Notes under the pieces: generated by a model | The model's input: only the letters and a program-made list of their open reading frames with translations | The model's database searches: none | What the model was told of the DNA's origin: nothing | Assembly: GCF_003053845.1 (NCBI RefSeq) | Contig: NZ_QAYG01000006.1 | Location: 186,001-250,000, forward strand | Direction: 5' to 3' | DNA length: 64,000 nucleotides | Source of the DNA: Breoghania corrubedonensis | GTDB lineage: Bacteria > Pseudomonadota > Alphaproteobacteria > Rhizobiales > Stappiaceae | In this document: piece after piece, positions 17,940 through 28,060 of the stretch | Position numbering within the stretch: position 1 is the first letter of the stretch | Layout of the letters: the number at the start of each line of letters is the position of its first letter | Translations under genes and position numbers: made by a program

Positions 17940-18656
17940 TCACTTCATCGGTCCGATAAGGCGGGCATATTCGGCCTCGGGTTTGCCGTAGGCATCCCTT
18001 GCGAACTCCTCCAGACCGGCACGATCGCGGATGGTGAGATGGCCGCGCTGCGCGATGATCAGCCGCATGCCTTCCAGCTCATGCAGCGCCGTCGTCACGG
18101 ACGGTCGACGCACCGCCAGCATCAACGAGAGGAAATCGTGGGTAATGGCCAGATCGTTGGTATCGCAGCGGTCGTGGCACATCAAAAGCCAGCGCGCCAG
18201 ACGTTCGCTGATCGGGTGAATGGCATTGGTGAGTGCGGCGTAGGCGGTCTGGCTGGCAAGCGTGTGCAGGTAGCGCACCAGCAACAGGCGCAGCGTCGGG
18301 CTCGCCTCCACCAGTTCTCCCATCGTGTCGGAATCGATGCGATAACCGTCGCCCGGCTGCTGGATGAAGATGGTGTAGAGGCTTCGGTCGGAACCGGTCA
18401 GGTGCGAGGTCGGCGCGAAGCCGTCACGCCCGAAGACGCCGGTTTCCGCATGGCGGCCGGAAGGCGAGACGGCGACGATGGAGCCGATGCCGCTGTTTGG
18501 GAAATAGGCATGGGTGACTGGCTCGTCCGCCGTCGCCACGACGTATTTCGTGGGGAGATGAACAGGTTCGAGATAGGGGGCGAGACGTTCGAAGTCTTCA
18601 TCCGGCATCAGGGCGAGAAGTCGATTGCGTGTGGAACCACGCAAATCAGTAGACAT
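17940..18656 (-). CDS. Crp/Fnr-family transcriptional regulator
   Basis: 238 residues. The N-terminal cyclic-nucleotide-binding-type beta barrel covers about residues 20-130 (YFPNSGIGSIVAVSPSGR), and the C-terminal helix-turn-helix is around 170-200 (ITHDFLSLMLAVRRPSVTTAL). There is no cysteine cluster of the Fnr type, so an oxygen-sensing iron-sulfur centre is unlikely. The ATG at 18656 is chosen because AGGAG stands upstream in the leader; a frame open to 18887 adds a basic unconserved stretch. It is transcribed toward fdhD, 65 bases away. Its target genes are unknown. Confidence 0.85.
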   Translation of the reverse strand: MSTDLRGSTRNRLLALMPDEDFERLAPYLEPVHLPTKYVVATADEPVTHAYFPNSGIGSIVAVSPSGRHAETGVFGRDGFAPTSHLTGSDRSLYTIFIQQPGDGYRIDSDTMGELVEASPTLRLLLVRYLHTLASQTAYAALTNAIHPISERLARWLLMCHDRCDTNDLAITHDFLSLMLAVRRPSVTTALHELEGMRLIIAQRGHLTIRDRAGLEEFARDAYGKPEAEYARLIGPMK

Positions 18657-19062
18657 GAAAAATTCTCCTGTGACCCATGTAGCAGGATCTCTTCCCACGC
18701 CACGAACAGGGCCTGATTTTACGGTGTTCGAAGATGCGAACAGGTACCGTACGCTATTGGACGAAACCCGGACGGCACCTCCGGGTTTCCCCGGTTTCTG
18801 GCTGGTGCGGGTGTGGTCTCGCTTGTTCCCGGCGCAGTATCTGAACCCGGTGCCGGAACGCGGCGTTCCCGTATCCGGGTGGCGCACCGCAGTCGTTCCT
18901 TCGGGCGCGGGAGCGATGATCCGGGAGTCTATTCCCGGGGTCAGGTCCGCGTCCGGTTTTCATAACGCGTTACCGCCCGAGGCGTTCCGGGGTAATTTCG
19001 TGGCCAAGTCGCGGCGGCGATGTGACGGGGCGCAAGTGGGGTGACAACGAGGGAGGCCATTC
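18657..19062. other. divergent intergenic region, Crp/Fnr gene and DUF3175 gene
   Basis: No gene is apparent. A TTCGAAGATGCGAA imperfect dyad lies near 18728 and could be an operator of the Crp/Fnr-type protein, but it does not match Crp or Fnr consensus. A good ribosome-binding site (gagggagg) ends the region just before the DUF3175 gene. Confidence 0.4.
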
Positions 19063-19347
19063 ATGGCGCACGATGAACGCGATTGGTCTGGCGATGTTAC
19101 CGCCAGGAGCGATGCACTCGATCTGGAGGAGGGCGTCTTTGAAAAGGACGATCCGAAGGCAATCGCGGCCTCGCTGAAGGCGTCGGCCGAAGCGAGCGAG
19201 CGGCGCAAGGGAACGCCATACGGTTCGGCCATGTCGATGCTGACATTCTACATCAACCGGGCGGGCAGACATCTCTCGCGCGAGCGCAAGGCGGTGCTCG
19301 AAGACGCCAAGCATGAGCTGCGCAAGGCTTTCGGCCGCGAGGACTGA
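19063..19347 (+). CDS. DUF3175 family small protein
   Basis: 94 residues, polar, no signal or membrane segment. It carries the conserved family pattern: WSGDVTARSDALDLEEGVF at the start, DPKAIAASLKASAEASERRK in the middle, then SAMSMLTFYINRAGR, and a C-terminal LEDAKHELRKAFGR. The function of DUF3175 is unknown. A strong GAGGGAGG precedes the ATG. It is monocistronic as far as can be seen. Confidence 0.85.
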   Translation: MAHDERDWSGDVTARSDALDLEEGVFEKDDPKAIAASLKASAEASERRKGTPYGSAMSMLTFYINRAGRHLSRERKAVLEDAKHELRKAFGRED

Positions 19348-19588
19348 GCCGAGGCGGTCGCGTTTCTCGTGGCTTGTCGATTGAACCAAAGGGCGGCTCG
19401 TCCGTTTCCCTGATGCGGTACGGGGAAGTCATTTCCTTCGCAGCCTGATGCAGGGGGATGCCGATGGATGCGGTTTACGAAATTCGATCCACTGTCGCTT
19501 CGCGGTGCGAGGCGATTGCTGAATGGAACGTCTCGTTCGCGGTGCCGGAACGCGGTCTTGCCGGTGCGCCGCTGGATGGACGTGAGGG

Positions 19589-20764
19589 ATGAGCGACGCG
19601 GATGGCGGTCTGGAACAGCGCGATGTGGTGATCGCCGGCGGCGGGCCCGTCGGCTTGGCGCTGGCGCTTGGCCTTGCGCGCGCCGGGCTCGACGTGTTGG
19701 TGCTCGAAAAGGCCGATGGTCCCTGCGCGCATTCGCGCGCGCCGACGATCTGGCCCGCAACGCAGCAGGTGTTTGCCGAACTGGGCCTTGTCGAGCGGTT
19801 GGAGGAACGCGGTGTCACTCTTTCCCACCCGCAGATCTGGGATGCCGATCGGGGTGTGTCCCTGTTGTCGCTTCCTATGGACGAACTCGCCGCCGAGACA
19901 TCCTTTCCCAGGCTCTTGATCCTGCCGCAGTCCGAGACTGTGGCGATCCTCCACGAGGAGATCCGCAACACGGTGGGGGTAGAGATCCGCTTTTCCTGCA
20001 AGGTCAGCGGTTTCATTCAGGATTCCTTCGGCGTGGACGTGATCTGCCGCCGCTTCGGGCTCGAGGAACGTGTCCGGGCGAAATACGTCGCGGGTTGCGA
20101 CGGGGAGGAAAGCACGGTGCGTGCGCATCTTGGCGGCAAGCTGGAGGGCAAGACCTATGCGACCCGCGCCGCACTTGCCGATATCCGGGTGTCGGGGGGA
20201 GAGGATCTCGCCTTTCCCCGGATCTCCACCGACCCGCGTCCCGTCATCGCATTGCGTCTGGGGGCGGACATATGGCGCCTCATCTTTCCCCACTCCCGTC
20301 GCCAGCCGGCAGATCCCGAACGCTGGATCTCGGACGCCTCGACACGGCTTTTCGGCAAAGTCCCGGAAGCTCTGATCTGGAGCGATACGTTTTCCCTGCA
20401 TCGGCGGATTTCAAGCCATTGGGTAAAGGGGCGGATCGTGCTGGCGGGCGATGCGGCGCATCTGAACAGTCCTGTCGGTGGCGAGGGGCTCGATGCCGGC
20501 ATGCAGGACGCGAAGCTGCTCAGCCGCGCGCTTGAGGCGGCGGTGGCGGTCGATCATCCGCAGCCGCTGGTGAATTACGTGGCGAACCGCCGCCGGGCGA
20601 TGGAGCGCGGGACGGGTGCTTTCACGGACATCGCGTCGCGAAGCCTGCTGTTTGGAGGCGGGCGCATGATCCGTCCCACCTTCGCGATAGCGCGATTGCT
20701 CTTCGCGGTGCCGGGCTGGCGCAGGCGCATCCTTCGCCGGCTGGCGCTGATCGATCAGAAATAG
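19589..20764 (+). CDS. FAD-dependent monooxygenase, UbiH/PHBH-like
   Basis: Flavoprotein hydroxylase of the group A aromatic type, 391 residues. The FAD motif GGGPVG is at 17-22 (VVIAGGGPVGLALALGLARAG). The second FAD motif is GRIVLAGDAAHLNSPVGGEGLDAGMQDA, where the GD motif contacts the ribityl chain. The middle domain would bind the substrate, which cannot be predicted. It stands alone: the neighbours are DUF3175 and DUF3775 proteins with no pathway link. Typical of NAD(P)H-dependent hydroxylation of a phenolic or polyketide-like compound. Confidence 0.8.
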   Translation: MSDADGGLEQRDVVIAGGGPVGLALALGLARAGLDVLVLEKADGPCAHSRAPTIWPATQQVFAELGLVERLEERGVTLSHPQIWDADRGVSLLSLPMDELAAETSFPRLLILPQSETVAILHEEIRNTVGVEIRFSCKVSGFIQDSFGVDVICRRFGLEERVRAKYVAGCDGEESTVRAHLGGKLEGKTYATRAALADIRVSGGEDLAFPRISTDPRPVIALRLGADIWRLIFPHSRRQPADPERWISDASTRLFGKVPEALIWSDTFSLHRRISSHWVKGRIVLAGDAAHLNSPVGGEGLDAGMQDAKLLSRALEAAVAVDHPQPLVNYVANRRRAMERGTGAFTDIASRSLLFGGGRMIRPTFAIARLLFAVPGWRRRILRRLALIDQK

Positions 20765-20965
20765 GGGAGGTCGCGTGAACCGGGGCGAAGTGGCGATGAC
20801 ACGGTGAAGAGCCGCCCGAAGCGCCGCACAGAGCGGGCCTCGAGCCTGCCGCAACCGTTTGAAAAATCCGGTTTCCTGCGAGCTTGCGCCGCGTATCCGA
20901 ACCGCGCAGCGGAAACCTGCCGATCTTATTTTGGGCACACCGCGAAAAACGGCACGTCGCACGCA

Positions 20966-20987
20966 GGCCCCCTCCTTGCGGGGGGGC
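20966..20987. terminator. GC-rich hairpin between converging genes
   Basis: CCCCCTCCTTGCGGGGGG-type stem-loop lying between the converging monooxygenase gene and the DUF3775 gene. It resembles the short G/C hairpins of the repeat family at 2647 and 11253. It could act as a bidirectional terminator, although no T-run follows. Confidence 0.4.
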
Positions 20988-21012
20988 GGATGCGGCGGGC
21001 CGCCTTGCCGGC

Positions 21013-21456
21013 CTACAGGTGCTGTTCCTCGTACTCGGCGCAGGAATAGCCGATGAGGGAGAGGCCCTCGCTCAGGTAATCGGCCAGAAGCGGCGTGCCG
21101 CACAGGTATTCGGCGGTATGCTCGTTGTGGGCATCGGCGGCTTCCTCGCGCAGGGACGGCCAGTCGGAGGCGGCATAGTCGCCACGGCCGAGCCACATCA
21201 GCGTCACCAGATCGATCTGCCCGTCGATCGTCAGCGCTTTGATGATCGAGGTGATTTCTTCCAAAGCGGGATCATCGCCGCCTTCGTCGAGAACCTCCAT
21301 CTCGTTGTCGTCCGTCGGGTTGGAGCCGTCCTCGTTGTCGTCGGCATCCTCCTTGGCGTCCAGTTCGCGTGCCTTTATGGCGATGTAGCAGGCGGTTTCC
21401 AGCGGAACGGAAAGTTCCGGCCGGTCGGCTTCGGTCTGGGGGGAACGCTGGGTCAT
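21013..21456 (-). CDS. DUF3775 family protein
   Basis: 147 residues, acidic. Family features are visible: the start LSVPLETACYIAIKARELDAKEDA, the EDGSNPTDDNEMEVLDEGGDDP segment, then IDLVTLMWLGRGD and the C-terminal YLCGTPLLADYLSEGLSLIGYSCAEYE-type ending. DUF3775 is widespread in Alphaproteobacteria and has no known function. The neighbours offer no clue. It is transcribed leftward toward the ABC exporter genes. Confidence 0.85.
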   Translation of the reverse strand: MTQRSPQTEADRPELSVPLETACYIAIKARELDAKEDADDNEDGSNPTDDNEMEVLDEGGDDPALEEITSIIKALTIDGQIDLVTLMWLGRGDYAASDWPSLREEAADAHNEHTAEYLCGTPLLADYLSEGLSLIGYSCAEYEEQHL

Positions 21457-21555
21457 TGCGGGTAGCCTCCGTGACTGAATGATCTCATGTACCTGTCAAC
21501 AGAACTGGGCCCTGTCCGGTTTCCTCCTGTCGTTCGCGCGGGCCGTGGCGAGGCT

Positions 21556-22668
21556 TCATTTCAGGAATGCCCTGAAGCGGTTCAGGGCGATGGAGAAGAA
21601 TACCGCGCCGATGGCGACGAGCGCCAGCAGTTGCGGCCAGACGACGGCGAGACCTGCGCCGCGAAACAGCACAGACTGCGCCAGAATGACGAAATGCGTG
21701 TTGGGCGCGGCCAGCATGATCCACTGGATGATGTCCGGCATGCTCTCGCGCGGGGTCATGCCGCCGGACAGGATCTGCAACGGCAACAGCACCAGCACCA
21801 TCAGCATGCCGAACTGGGGCATCGAGCCGGCGATGGTCGCAAGGAAGATGCCGAGCGCCGTGGTGGCGAAGACTTCCAGGGCGGTACCGGCGAGAAACAG
21901 CGCGAGCGACCCTTGCGTGGGTATGGAGAGCAGCCCTTGCACGACAAAGGTCAGCGACAGGCCCGAAGCCACCAGCACCACGAGGCCCATCGACCATACC
22001 TTCGAGACCATGATCTCGAACGGCGTGACGGGCATGACGAGAAGATGCTCCACGGTGCCGTGCTCGCGCTCGCGGATGAGGGCGGCGCCGGTCAGAATGA
22101 TCGCCAGCATGGTCACGCTGTCGATGATCGATGTGACGGCGCCGAACCAGCCGGGATTGAGTTGCGGGTTGAAGCGGGCGCGCAGGGCAAGCTCCACGGG
22201 CATGTCGTTGGCGCCACGGTGGTGGGCGAGGAACGCGCTGACCTCGCTGGAAATGATGCTCTGGATATAGCCGGCGCCGGTGAAGGCCTGCGTCATGCGC
22301 GTGGCGTCGACATTGAGCTGGAGGGTGGGGTGTTTTCCCGCCAGGAGGTCGCGCTGGAAGTCGGGTGGAATGTCGAGAGCGAAGGTGTCGAGGCCCGCGT
22401 CCATGCGGGTGTCCATCTGCGATGTGGTGATCGTTTCAGGCGCCAGGAAGTAGGGGGGGTAGAACGCTGTGGTGATGCGCAGCGACAGTGGCGAGCGGTC
22501 CTCGTCGACGATCCCGATGGCGGCCTTCGACAGGGTTTCCGGCATGGCCTTGGAATGCGTGTAGACCGACAGCGAGAAGGCATAGACGATGAGGATGACA
22601 AGCGCCGGTTCCCGCAGGAAGCCGCGCAGTTCCTTGATGCCCAGATGCCCGATGTTGGCGATGCGCAT
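21556..22668 (-). CDS. ABC-2 type permease, YhhJ-like
   Basis: 370-residue inner-membrane permease. It has one N-terminal transmembrane helix (residues about 22-42), a large periplasmic domain, and five hydrophobic helices in the C-terminal half. This is the ABC2_membrane_3 layout of YhhJ/YbhS/YbhR. It starts three bases after the end of the rbbA-like gene, so it is cotranscribed with it and the HlyD-type gene. The set would export drugs or other hydrophobic compounds. Confidence 0.85.
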   Translation of the reverse strand: MRIANIGHLGIKELRGFLREPALVILIVYAFSLSVYTHSKAMPETLSKAAIGIVDEDRSPLSLRITTAFYPPYFLAPETITTSQMDTRMDAGLDTFALDIPPDFQRDLLAGKHPTLQLNVDATRMTQAFTGAGYIQSIISSEVSAFLAHHRGANDMPVELALRARFNPQLNPGWFGAVTSIIDSVTMLAIILTGAALIREREHGTVEHLLVMPVTPFEIMVSKVWSMGLVVLVASGLSLTFVVQGLLSIPTQGSLALFLAGTALEVFATTALGIFLATIAGSMPQFGMLMVLVLLPLQILSGGMTPRESMPDIIQWIMLAAPNTHFVILAQSVLFRGAGLAVVWPQLLALVAIGAVFFSIALNRFRAFLK

Positions 22669-22671
22669 GAG

Positions 22672-25446
22672 CTACCTCGCCTGTTTGCGCAGGAGGAGTG
22701 CGCCGGCGGTCACCAGCACGGGAACCGCGATGAGAAGCGGCCAGAAGGAGCTTGAGAGGCCGGCGAAATCGAGCCCCTTGGAGAAGGTTCCGCGCGAGAT
22801 CGTCACGAAATAGGTGGTGGGGTAAATCTCGCCGATGAGGCGGCCGGCGCCTTGCAGCGAGGATACCGGATCGGTGATGCCGGCATATTGCGCGGCCGGA
22901 ATGATCGTCAGCAGCGCGGTTGCGAACAGGGCGGCGATCTGGCTTTTGAAGAAGGACGAGATCACCAGCCCCATCGCGGTGGAGGTGATCACGTACAGCA
23001 GTCCTCCGGCGAGGAAGACGATGATGCTGCCGGTGAACGGCACCTGGAAAACGACCGTGGCGAAGATCAGCAGCAGCACGCAGTTCGCCATGCCGAGCAC
23101 CACATAGGGCAGTTGCTTGCCGAGCAGGAATTCGAGCCGGGTGACAGGGGTCACGTAGAGGTTGACGATGGAGCCGAGCTCCTTTTCGCGCACCACCGAA
23201 AGCGCGGTGAGCATGGCCGGTATCAGCAGCAGCAACAGCGGAATGACGGCCGGCACCATGGCGACCAGGCTTTCGACGTTCGGGTTGTAGCGATAGCGCA
23301 GCGCGATATTGAAGTCGGAGACCGCCGCGGCCGGGCCGTAGATCTCGCCCGCCTTGCGCTTGAGCCAGGCGGCGAACATGCCCTGGACGTAGCCGCTCGC
23401 GGTTTCCGCCCGCATCGGCATGGCACCGTCGAGCCACGCCCCGATCTCCACGTCGCGCCCGCGCATGACGTCGCGCGCGAAGCCCGGCGGGATCTCGATT
23501 GCCAGGCTGAGCTCGCCCGAGCGCATGCGCCGGTCGAGATCGTCGTAGCTGGTCAGCGGCGCCTTCTCGATGAAATAGCGCGAGCCGGAAATGTCGAGCA
23601 GGAAGTCGCGACTGAGCGTGGTGTCGTCGCGATCTAGCGCGGCGAAGGAGAGGTTCTCGACGTCCATATTGATGCCGTAGCCGATGACGAACATCAAGAT
23701 GACCGTACCGAGAATGGCGAGCGTCGCGCGGATGGGGTCGCGTCTGAGTTCCTGGCTCTCGCGGCGCGAATAGCTCAGCATGCGGCGCAGGTCGAAGCGG
23801 CGGGCGAGCGCCTTTTGCGCGTGATCGGCGGGCCGGGCTTCGACCGGTGCGGCACGGCGTTCGGGTTTCTCCACGATCTCATCGAGATAGGCGATGAACG
23901 CTTCTTCCAGATCCTGCGCCCCGCGACCTTCGACAATGGCCTGCGGACTGTCGCTCACCAGCACCTTGCCCGCGTGCATGAGGGAGATGCGGTCGCAGCG
24001 TTCGGCCTCGTTCATGAAGTGGGTGGAGATGAAGATGGTCACCCCGTCGCGGCGCGAGAGATCGACAAGGCTCTGCCAGAACGCGTCGCGGGCGATCGGA
24101 TCGACGCCGGAGGTCGGCTCGTCCAGGATCAGGATATCGGGCGAATGGATCATCGCGACAGCGAGCGACAGGCGCTGGCGGATGCCCAGCGGCAAAGCAT
24201 CCGGCAGGGCGTCGGCAACGTCCGTCAGGTCGAAGCGGGCCATCATCTGGGTGACGCGGGCCGCGATCTTCTCCGCCGGCATGGCAAAGAGGCGGGCGTG
24301 CAGTTCCAGGTTCTGGCGCACCGTCAGTTCGCTGTAGAGCGAGAATGCCTGCGACATGTAGCCGACACGGTGGCGGACCTCCATGTCGTCGGGATCGATC
24401 TCGTGGCCAAAAAGGCTGGCCGTTCCCTCGCTCGCCGCCAGAAGACCCGTCAGCATCTTCATGGTCGTGGTCTTGCCGCAGCCGTTGGAGCCGAGGAAAC
24501 CGAAGATCTCTCCCTTGCGGATACGGAAGCTGACATCCTCGACGGCGGTGAAGGTGCCGAACCGCTTCGTCAGGTGACTGGCCTCGATGGCGATTTCGCC
24601 GTCATTGTCGTGCGGGGGAATGACGATTTCCACATGGCCGGCGCGTTCCTCCTCCGGCAGAAGTGCGATGAAGGCGGAATCGAGATCGGTTGTCTGCGTG
24701 CCTTGCTGCAGCTCGCGTGGCGTACCTGTCGCCAGCACGCGGCCCGCATTCATCGCGACCAGCCAGTCGAACCGCGCGGCCTCCTCCATGTAGGCGGTCG
24801 CGATGATCACGCTCATGCCGGGCCGGCCGGAGCGGATATCGTCGATCAGCTCCCAGAACTGCCGACGCGAGAGAGGATCGACACCCGTGGTCGGTTCGTC
24901 GAGGATCAGCAGGTCGGGGTCATGGATCAGCGCGCAGCACAGCCCGAGCTTCTGCTTCATGCCGCCGGAAAGCTTGCCCGCCGGGCGATCGGCAAACGGG
25001 GCCAGCCCTGTTGCTTCGAGCAGTTCGCCAATGCGCCGCTCGCGCTCGGCCCGGTCATGGCCGAACAGGCGGCCGAAGAAATCGACGTTCTCGAAGACCG
25101 ACAGTGTCGCATAGAGGTTGCGGCCAAGCCCCTGAGGCATATAGGCGATGGCCGGGCACGTTGCGCGGCGGTGGCCGGTGTCGGACATGTCGCCGTCCAG
25201 CACGAAGACCGACCCCTTTTGCACGGCACGCGCACCGGCGACCAGCGACAGCAAGGTGGACTTGCCCACGCCATCGGGTCCGATCAGGCCGATCATCCGG
25301 CCGCGCGGAATGTCGAGATCGATCGCTTTCAGGGCCTGCGTGCCGCCATAGGCGTAATCGACGCCGGACAGGCGTACGACGCGATCCTGCTGCCCGGTCG
25401 GCGCGGTCTCGGCACTCTGCTTCCCGCCGTGTTCCGTCATGCTCAT
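22672..25446 (-). CDS. rbbA: RbbA-like protein, two ABC ATPase domains fused to a permease
   Basis: 924 residues. First ATPase domain: Walker [10 protein letters not shown] at 56-64, signature [11 protein letters not shown], Walker [13 protein letters not shown]. Second: Walker [10 protein letters not shown] around 320, degenerate signature [12 protein letters not shown], Walker [13 protein letters not shown]. The last third (from about 575) is an ABC-2 permease with a large periplasmic loop and five to six helices. This is the RbbA/YhiH architecture. E. coli RbbA was reported to bind ribosomes, but the operon context (HlyD adaptor, second permease) points to export. The ATG overlaps the upstream stop as ATGA. 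Confidence 0.9.
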   Translation of the reverse strand: MSMTEHGGKQSAETAPTGQQDRVVRLSGVDYAYGGTQALKAIDLDIPRGRMIGLIGPDGVGKSTLLSLVAGARAVQKGSVFVLDGDMSDTGHRRATCPAIAYMPQGLGRNLYATLSVFENVDFFGRLFGHDRAERERRIGELLEATGLAPFADRPAGKLSGGMKQKLGLCCALIHDPDLLILDEPTTGVDPLSRRQFWELIDDIRSGRPGMSVIIATAYMEEAARFDWLVAMNAGRVLATGTPRELQQGTQTTDLDSAFIALLPEEERAGHVEIVIPPHDNDGEIAIEASHLTKRFGTFTAVEDVSFRIRKGEIFGFLGSNGCGKTTTMKMLTGLLAASEGTASLFGHEIDPDDMEVRHRVGYMSQAFSLYSELTVRQNLELHARLFAMPAEKIAARVTQMMARFDLTDVADALPDALPLGIRQRLSLAVAMIHSPDILILDEPTSGVDPIARDAFWQSLVDLSRRDGVTIFISTHFMNEAERCDRISLMHAGKVLVSDSPQAIVEGRGAQDLEEAFIAYLDEIVEKPERRAAPVEARPADHAQKALARRFDLRRMLSYSRRESQELRRDPIRATLAILGTVILMFVIGYGINMDVENLSFAALDRDDTTLSRDFLLDISGSRYFIEKAPLTSYDDLDRRMRSGELSLAIEIPPGFARDVMRGRDVEIGAWLDGAMPMRAETASGYVQGMFAAWLKRKAGEIYGPAAAVSDFNIALRYRYNPNVESLVAMVPAVIPLLLLLIPAMLTALSVVREKELGSIVNLYVTPVTRLEFLLGKQLPYVVLGMANCVLLLIFATVVFQVPFTGSIIVFLAGGLLYVITSTAMGLVISSFFKSQIAALFATALLTIIPAAQYAGITDPVSSLQGAGRLIGEIYPTTYFVTISRGTFSKGLDFAGLSSSFWPLLIAVPVLVTAGALLLRKQAR

Positions 25447-26513
25447 TTGACGAGTTTTTCGTCAAGCCAGGCGGGCCATGAAGCCTCTGGATCCGCCTTC
25501 ACATAGGCCATGCCGGGAAGACCGGTCTTGACGACCCGGATGTAGCGCTTGAGCAGGTCCGGATCGATCCGCGCCTTGACGCGGAACATCAGCTTCTGGC
25601 GCTCCTCCGCGGTTTCGACCGATTTGGGCGTGAACTGGGCGACATCCGCCACATAAGTGATCCTGGCCGGGATGACATAGTCCGGCGCCGCATCGAGCAC
25701 GATGCGCGCCTCGGAGCCGATCGCCAGACGTCCGGCCTCGGCTGTCGGCAGGAAAACGGTCATGTAGACGTCGGCCAGATCGACCAGGTTGAGAACGCGC
25801 CCGCCGCCGGAGACGATTTCGCCGGGCTGGGCGACCAGATACTGCACGCGGCCGGTGCGCGGCGCCTCCAGCGTGGAATCGGCGATCTGGGTTTCGATGT
25901 AGTCGAGAGCGGCTTTGGCCGCGTCTACGGCGGCACCTGCGTCCACAACCTGCGCCTTTGCGGCGCTGATGCCGGCTTGCGAAGCGGCCTGCGAGGCCTC
26001 GGCGGCGGCAAGCGTCGCGCGCGCCTGGCTCTCGCTCGCCTCGTCGTCGTCGAGAACCTGCTGGGAGACCGCGTCGGTGCGCACAAGATGTCTGGTGCGG
26101 GCGAGCTTCTTTTCCGCCGCATCCAGTTGGGAATGGCGCTGCGCGACCACGGCTTCGGCCGCGCGCCTTTCGGCCTCGCGCTGGGTCACGAGGCTGTTGG
26201 CGGTGTCGATGCCGATCTCGGCGCGGTGCAATTCGGCCTCCGCCTGCCGCTTCTGGGCGAGAAGCTGCTTGGTGTCCATCTTCACCAGCACCTGGCCCTC
26301 GTCGACGAATTCACCTTCGGAAACGAGGATCTCGGCGATCCGGCCGGCCGTCTTCGCGGCAATGTCGATTTCGGTCGCCTCTATGCGGCCGTTGCCGGAG
26401 GCTATTCCCTCGGGAAGTTTCTGTGCGGTGAGATCCTCCCAGATGGCATACCCCCCGGCGGCGAGGCCGGCGGCTATCAGGATCAAGAGCCATCCCTTTT
26501 TCGATATCTGCAT
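25443..26513 (-). CDS. HlyD-family membrane fusion protein, YhiI-like
   Basis: 356-residue periplasmic adaptor with an N-terminal membrane anchor (residues about 6-24). The biotinyl-lipoyl-like barrel is followed by a long alpha-helical hairpin (residues about 90-200, Ala/Glu-rich). It links the inner-membrane ABC exporter to an outer-membrane channel, which is not encoded here. GGAG precedes the ATG at 10 bases. The first gene of the exporter operon yhiI-rbbA-yhhJ. Confidence 0.9.
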   Translation of the reverse strand: MQISKKGWLLILIAAGLAAGGYAIWEDLTAQKLPEGIASGNGRIEATEIDIAAKTAGRIAEILVSEGEFVDEGQVLVKMDTKQLLAQKRQAEAELHRAEIGIDTANSLVTQREAERRAAEAVVAQRHSQLDAAEKKLARTRHLVRTDAVSQQVLDDDEASESQARATLAAAEASQAASQAGISAAKAQVVDAGAAVDAAKAALDYIETQIADSTLEAPRTGRVQYLVAQPGEIVSGGGRVLNLVDLADVYMTVFLPTAEAGRLAIGSEARIVLDAAPDYVIPARITYVADVAQFTPKSVETAEERQKLMFRVKARIDPDLLKRYIRVVKTGLPGMAYVKADPEASWPAWLDEKLVK

Positions 26514-27073
26514 CGAGAACGATCTCCGTTACTCAACGGGGCCGCACGGCGAAGCGAATGGGGTGCCGATGCGGGCCGGAGGGGTGGAAAGGGTGCTGCG
26601 GAACGAGCGCTGCGCAAGAGGGAGACGTTTATGCGAAATGGCATTCACGCGCTGTCGTTTCGATCTGTTCCCCCTATGGGAGTTAGCGGAATTCATAGCA
26701 CTATCTCAGACATTTTTACGATATAAAACCTTACGGTAGAAAGCGCCTCAATGTTATGACGCCGGCCGGCGGATGGAATTGGCATCAATCAATGCGCCGT
26801 CACCATGCCGCATGCGATCGGGGCAGAATCGTGTGCCGGTCACGCTATCGTTCCGCCTGCGCGGGCGCGCTGTCTCGCAAGGCTGACGAAGGCGGATTTT
26901 GTTCGAGCTGAAATCCCCGGCCGTGCGAAACCGGCGATGCGAGCCTTGCCCGCGGTTCCCGTAACCGGCGCGACCGTGGGCGCCGATCGACGGGGCACGC
27001 GCGCGCGTGGTCATCTCCAGCGGGATCGATCAGGCATTTGTGCGGCACCTGTTCGCACGGGCGGTGATGTTCC
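26514..27073. other. upstream region of the exporter operon
   Basis: No gene is supported. The left half is the leader of the yhiI-like gene and is relatively AT-rich, with the candidate promoter at 26723-26751. The right half is ordinary GC-rich sequence following the universal stress protein gene; small basic frames here match nothing. Confidence 0.5.
26723..26751 (-). promoter_or_regulatory. candidate sigma-70-type promoter of the exporter operon
   Basis: Reading the minus strand, TTGAGG (26751-26746) is followed after 17 bases by TTTTAT (26728-26723), in the most AT-rich patch of the region. It stands about 210 bases upstream of the yhiI-like ATG. Four of six bases match in each box, so this is only a candidate. 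Confidence 0.4.
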
Positions 27074-27916
27074 TCAGTGTGCGAGGAACAGCGGGATGTC
27101 GCTCGTTTCCAGAATTTCGCGGGTAGTGCCGCCGAGGATGTTCTCGCGCAGGCGCGAATGGCCGTAGGCGCCCATGACGACGAGGTCGGCGTTCACCTCT
27201 GCGGCCTTGTCGAGAATGTCACGCGCGACCGACCGGCCGGTGTCTTCGACCGTGGCGACCGAGACACGCAGCCCGTGGCGGGCGAGAAGCAGGGCCACAT
27301 CGGCCCCCGGTTCCTCGCCATGGGCATCGACCCCGGTTTTGGGGTCCACGAGAAACAGCGTCACGGTTTCCGCAGAGGCAATGAGCGGCATGGCGTCGGC
27401 AAGCGCACGCGCCGCCTCGCGCTGCGCGTTCCAGGCGACAAGTACGTGCCGACCGATGGGGCGGGACGACGCGGGATCGGGCATCACCAGAAGGGGGCGG
27501 CCGGAATCGAACAGCGCGCCGTCGATTGTCTGCTTCTCGACGGTGCCCAGTTCACCATTGCGCGGACGCAGCATCATCGTGAGATCGGCGTAAATGGCGT
27601 GGCGGGCGATGACCTCGTCCTCGCCGGCAACGGAGGTCAGGCGCGGGCGAACATCGAAGGAAATATCGCGGGTGGAGAGCATCGCCTCGATCCTCTCGCC
27701 GGCCGCCTTGAGGTTGCGGGCCCGCTGCTCGCTTTCCTCCACCCAGACCTGGGCGCCGCCGGCGCCGTAGCCATAGAACGGCAGGGGCGGCACCTCGCCG
27801 ACGACAAGTATGGAGAGATGGGCGGAAAACCGCTGAGCGAGTGAGATGGCCGCTTCGAACTCCAGCGATCCGCTCTCACTGAATTCGGTCACGGTCAGAA
27901 GTGTCCTGTAGGCCAT
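27074..27916 (-). CDS. universal stress protein family, two UspA domains
   Basis: 280 residues, two tandem UspA folds. The C-terminal domain carries the nucleotide-binding pattern MGAYGHSRLRENILGGTTREIL (G-x2-G-x9-G(S/T) type); the N-terminal domain is more diverged. The ATG at 27916 is chosen because AAGGGGG lies eight bases upstream; a GTG nine bases earlier would overlap that site. These proteins respond to starvation or oxidative and membrane stress by means not defined. It appears monocistronic. Confidence 0.88.
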   Translation of the reverse strand: MAYRTLLTVTEFSESGSLEFEAAISLAQRFSAHLSILVVGEVPPLPFYGYGAGGAQVWVEESEQRARNLKAAGERIEAMLSTRDISFDVRPRLTSVAGEDEVIARHAIYADLTMMLRPRNGELGTVEKQTIDGALFDSGRPLLVMPDPASSRPIGRHVLVAWNAQREAARALADAMPLIASAETVTLFLVDPKTGVDAHGEEPGADVALLLARHGLRVSVATVEDTGRSVARDILDKAAEVNADLVVMGAYGHSRLRENILGGTTREILETSDIPLFLAH

Positions 27917-28060
27917 CGAACGCACCCCCTTTTTAACGGGCTCGGCCGACGCGCTGGCTTGCCCGACGCTTTCGAGTGACGCCGCTAGGCGCCACTGTCA
28001 AGCCGTCTTCTCACCGGGCCTGCCCCCGTTCGGCGCCGCAGGAGAGCCTGCCGGGTGGTG

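Noticed and set aside
18657-19062. Fnr or Crp box controlling the Crp/Fnr gene
   Set aside because: The TTCGAAGATGCGAA dyad does not match TTGAT-N4-ATCAA or the Crp consensus.
23815-25506. 563-codon plus-strand frame opposite the RbbA-like gene
   Set aside because: Antisense shadow of the ATPase domains; no family features.
26754-27014. 86-codon minus-strand frame between the exporter and stress-protein genes
   Set aside because: Arg-rich composition, no ribosome-binding site and no family resemblance.
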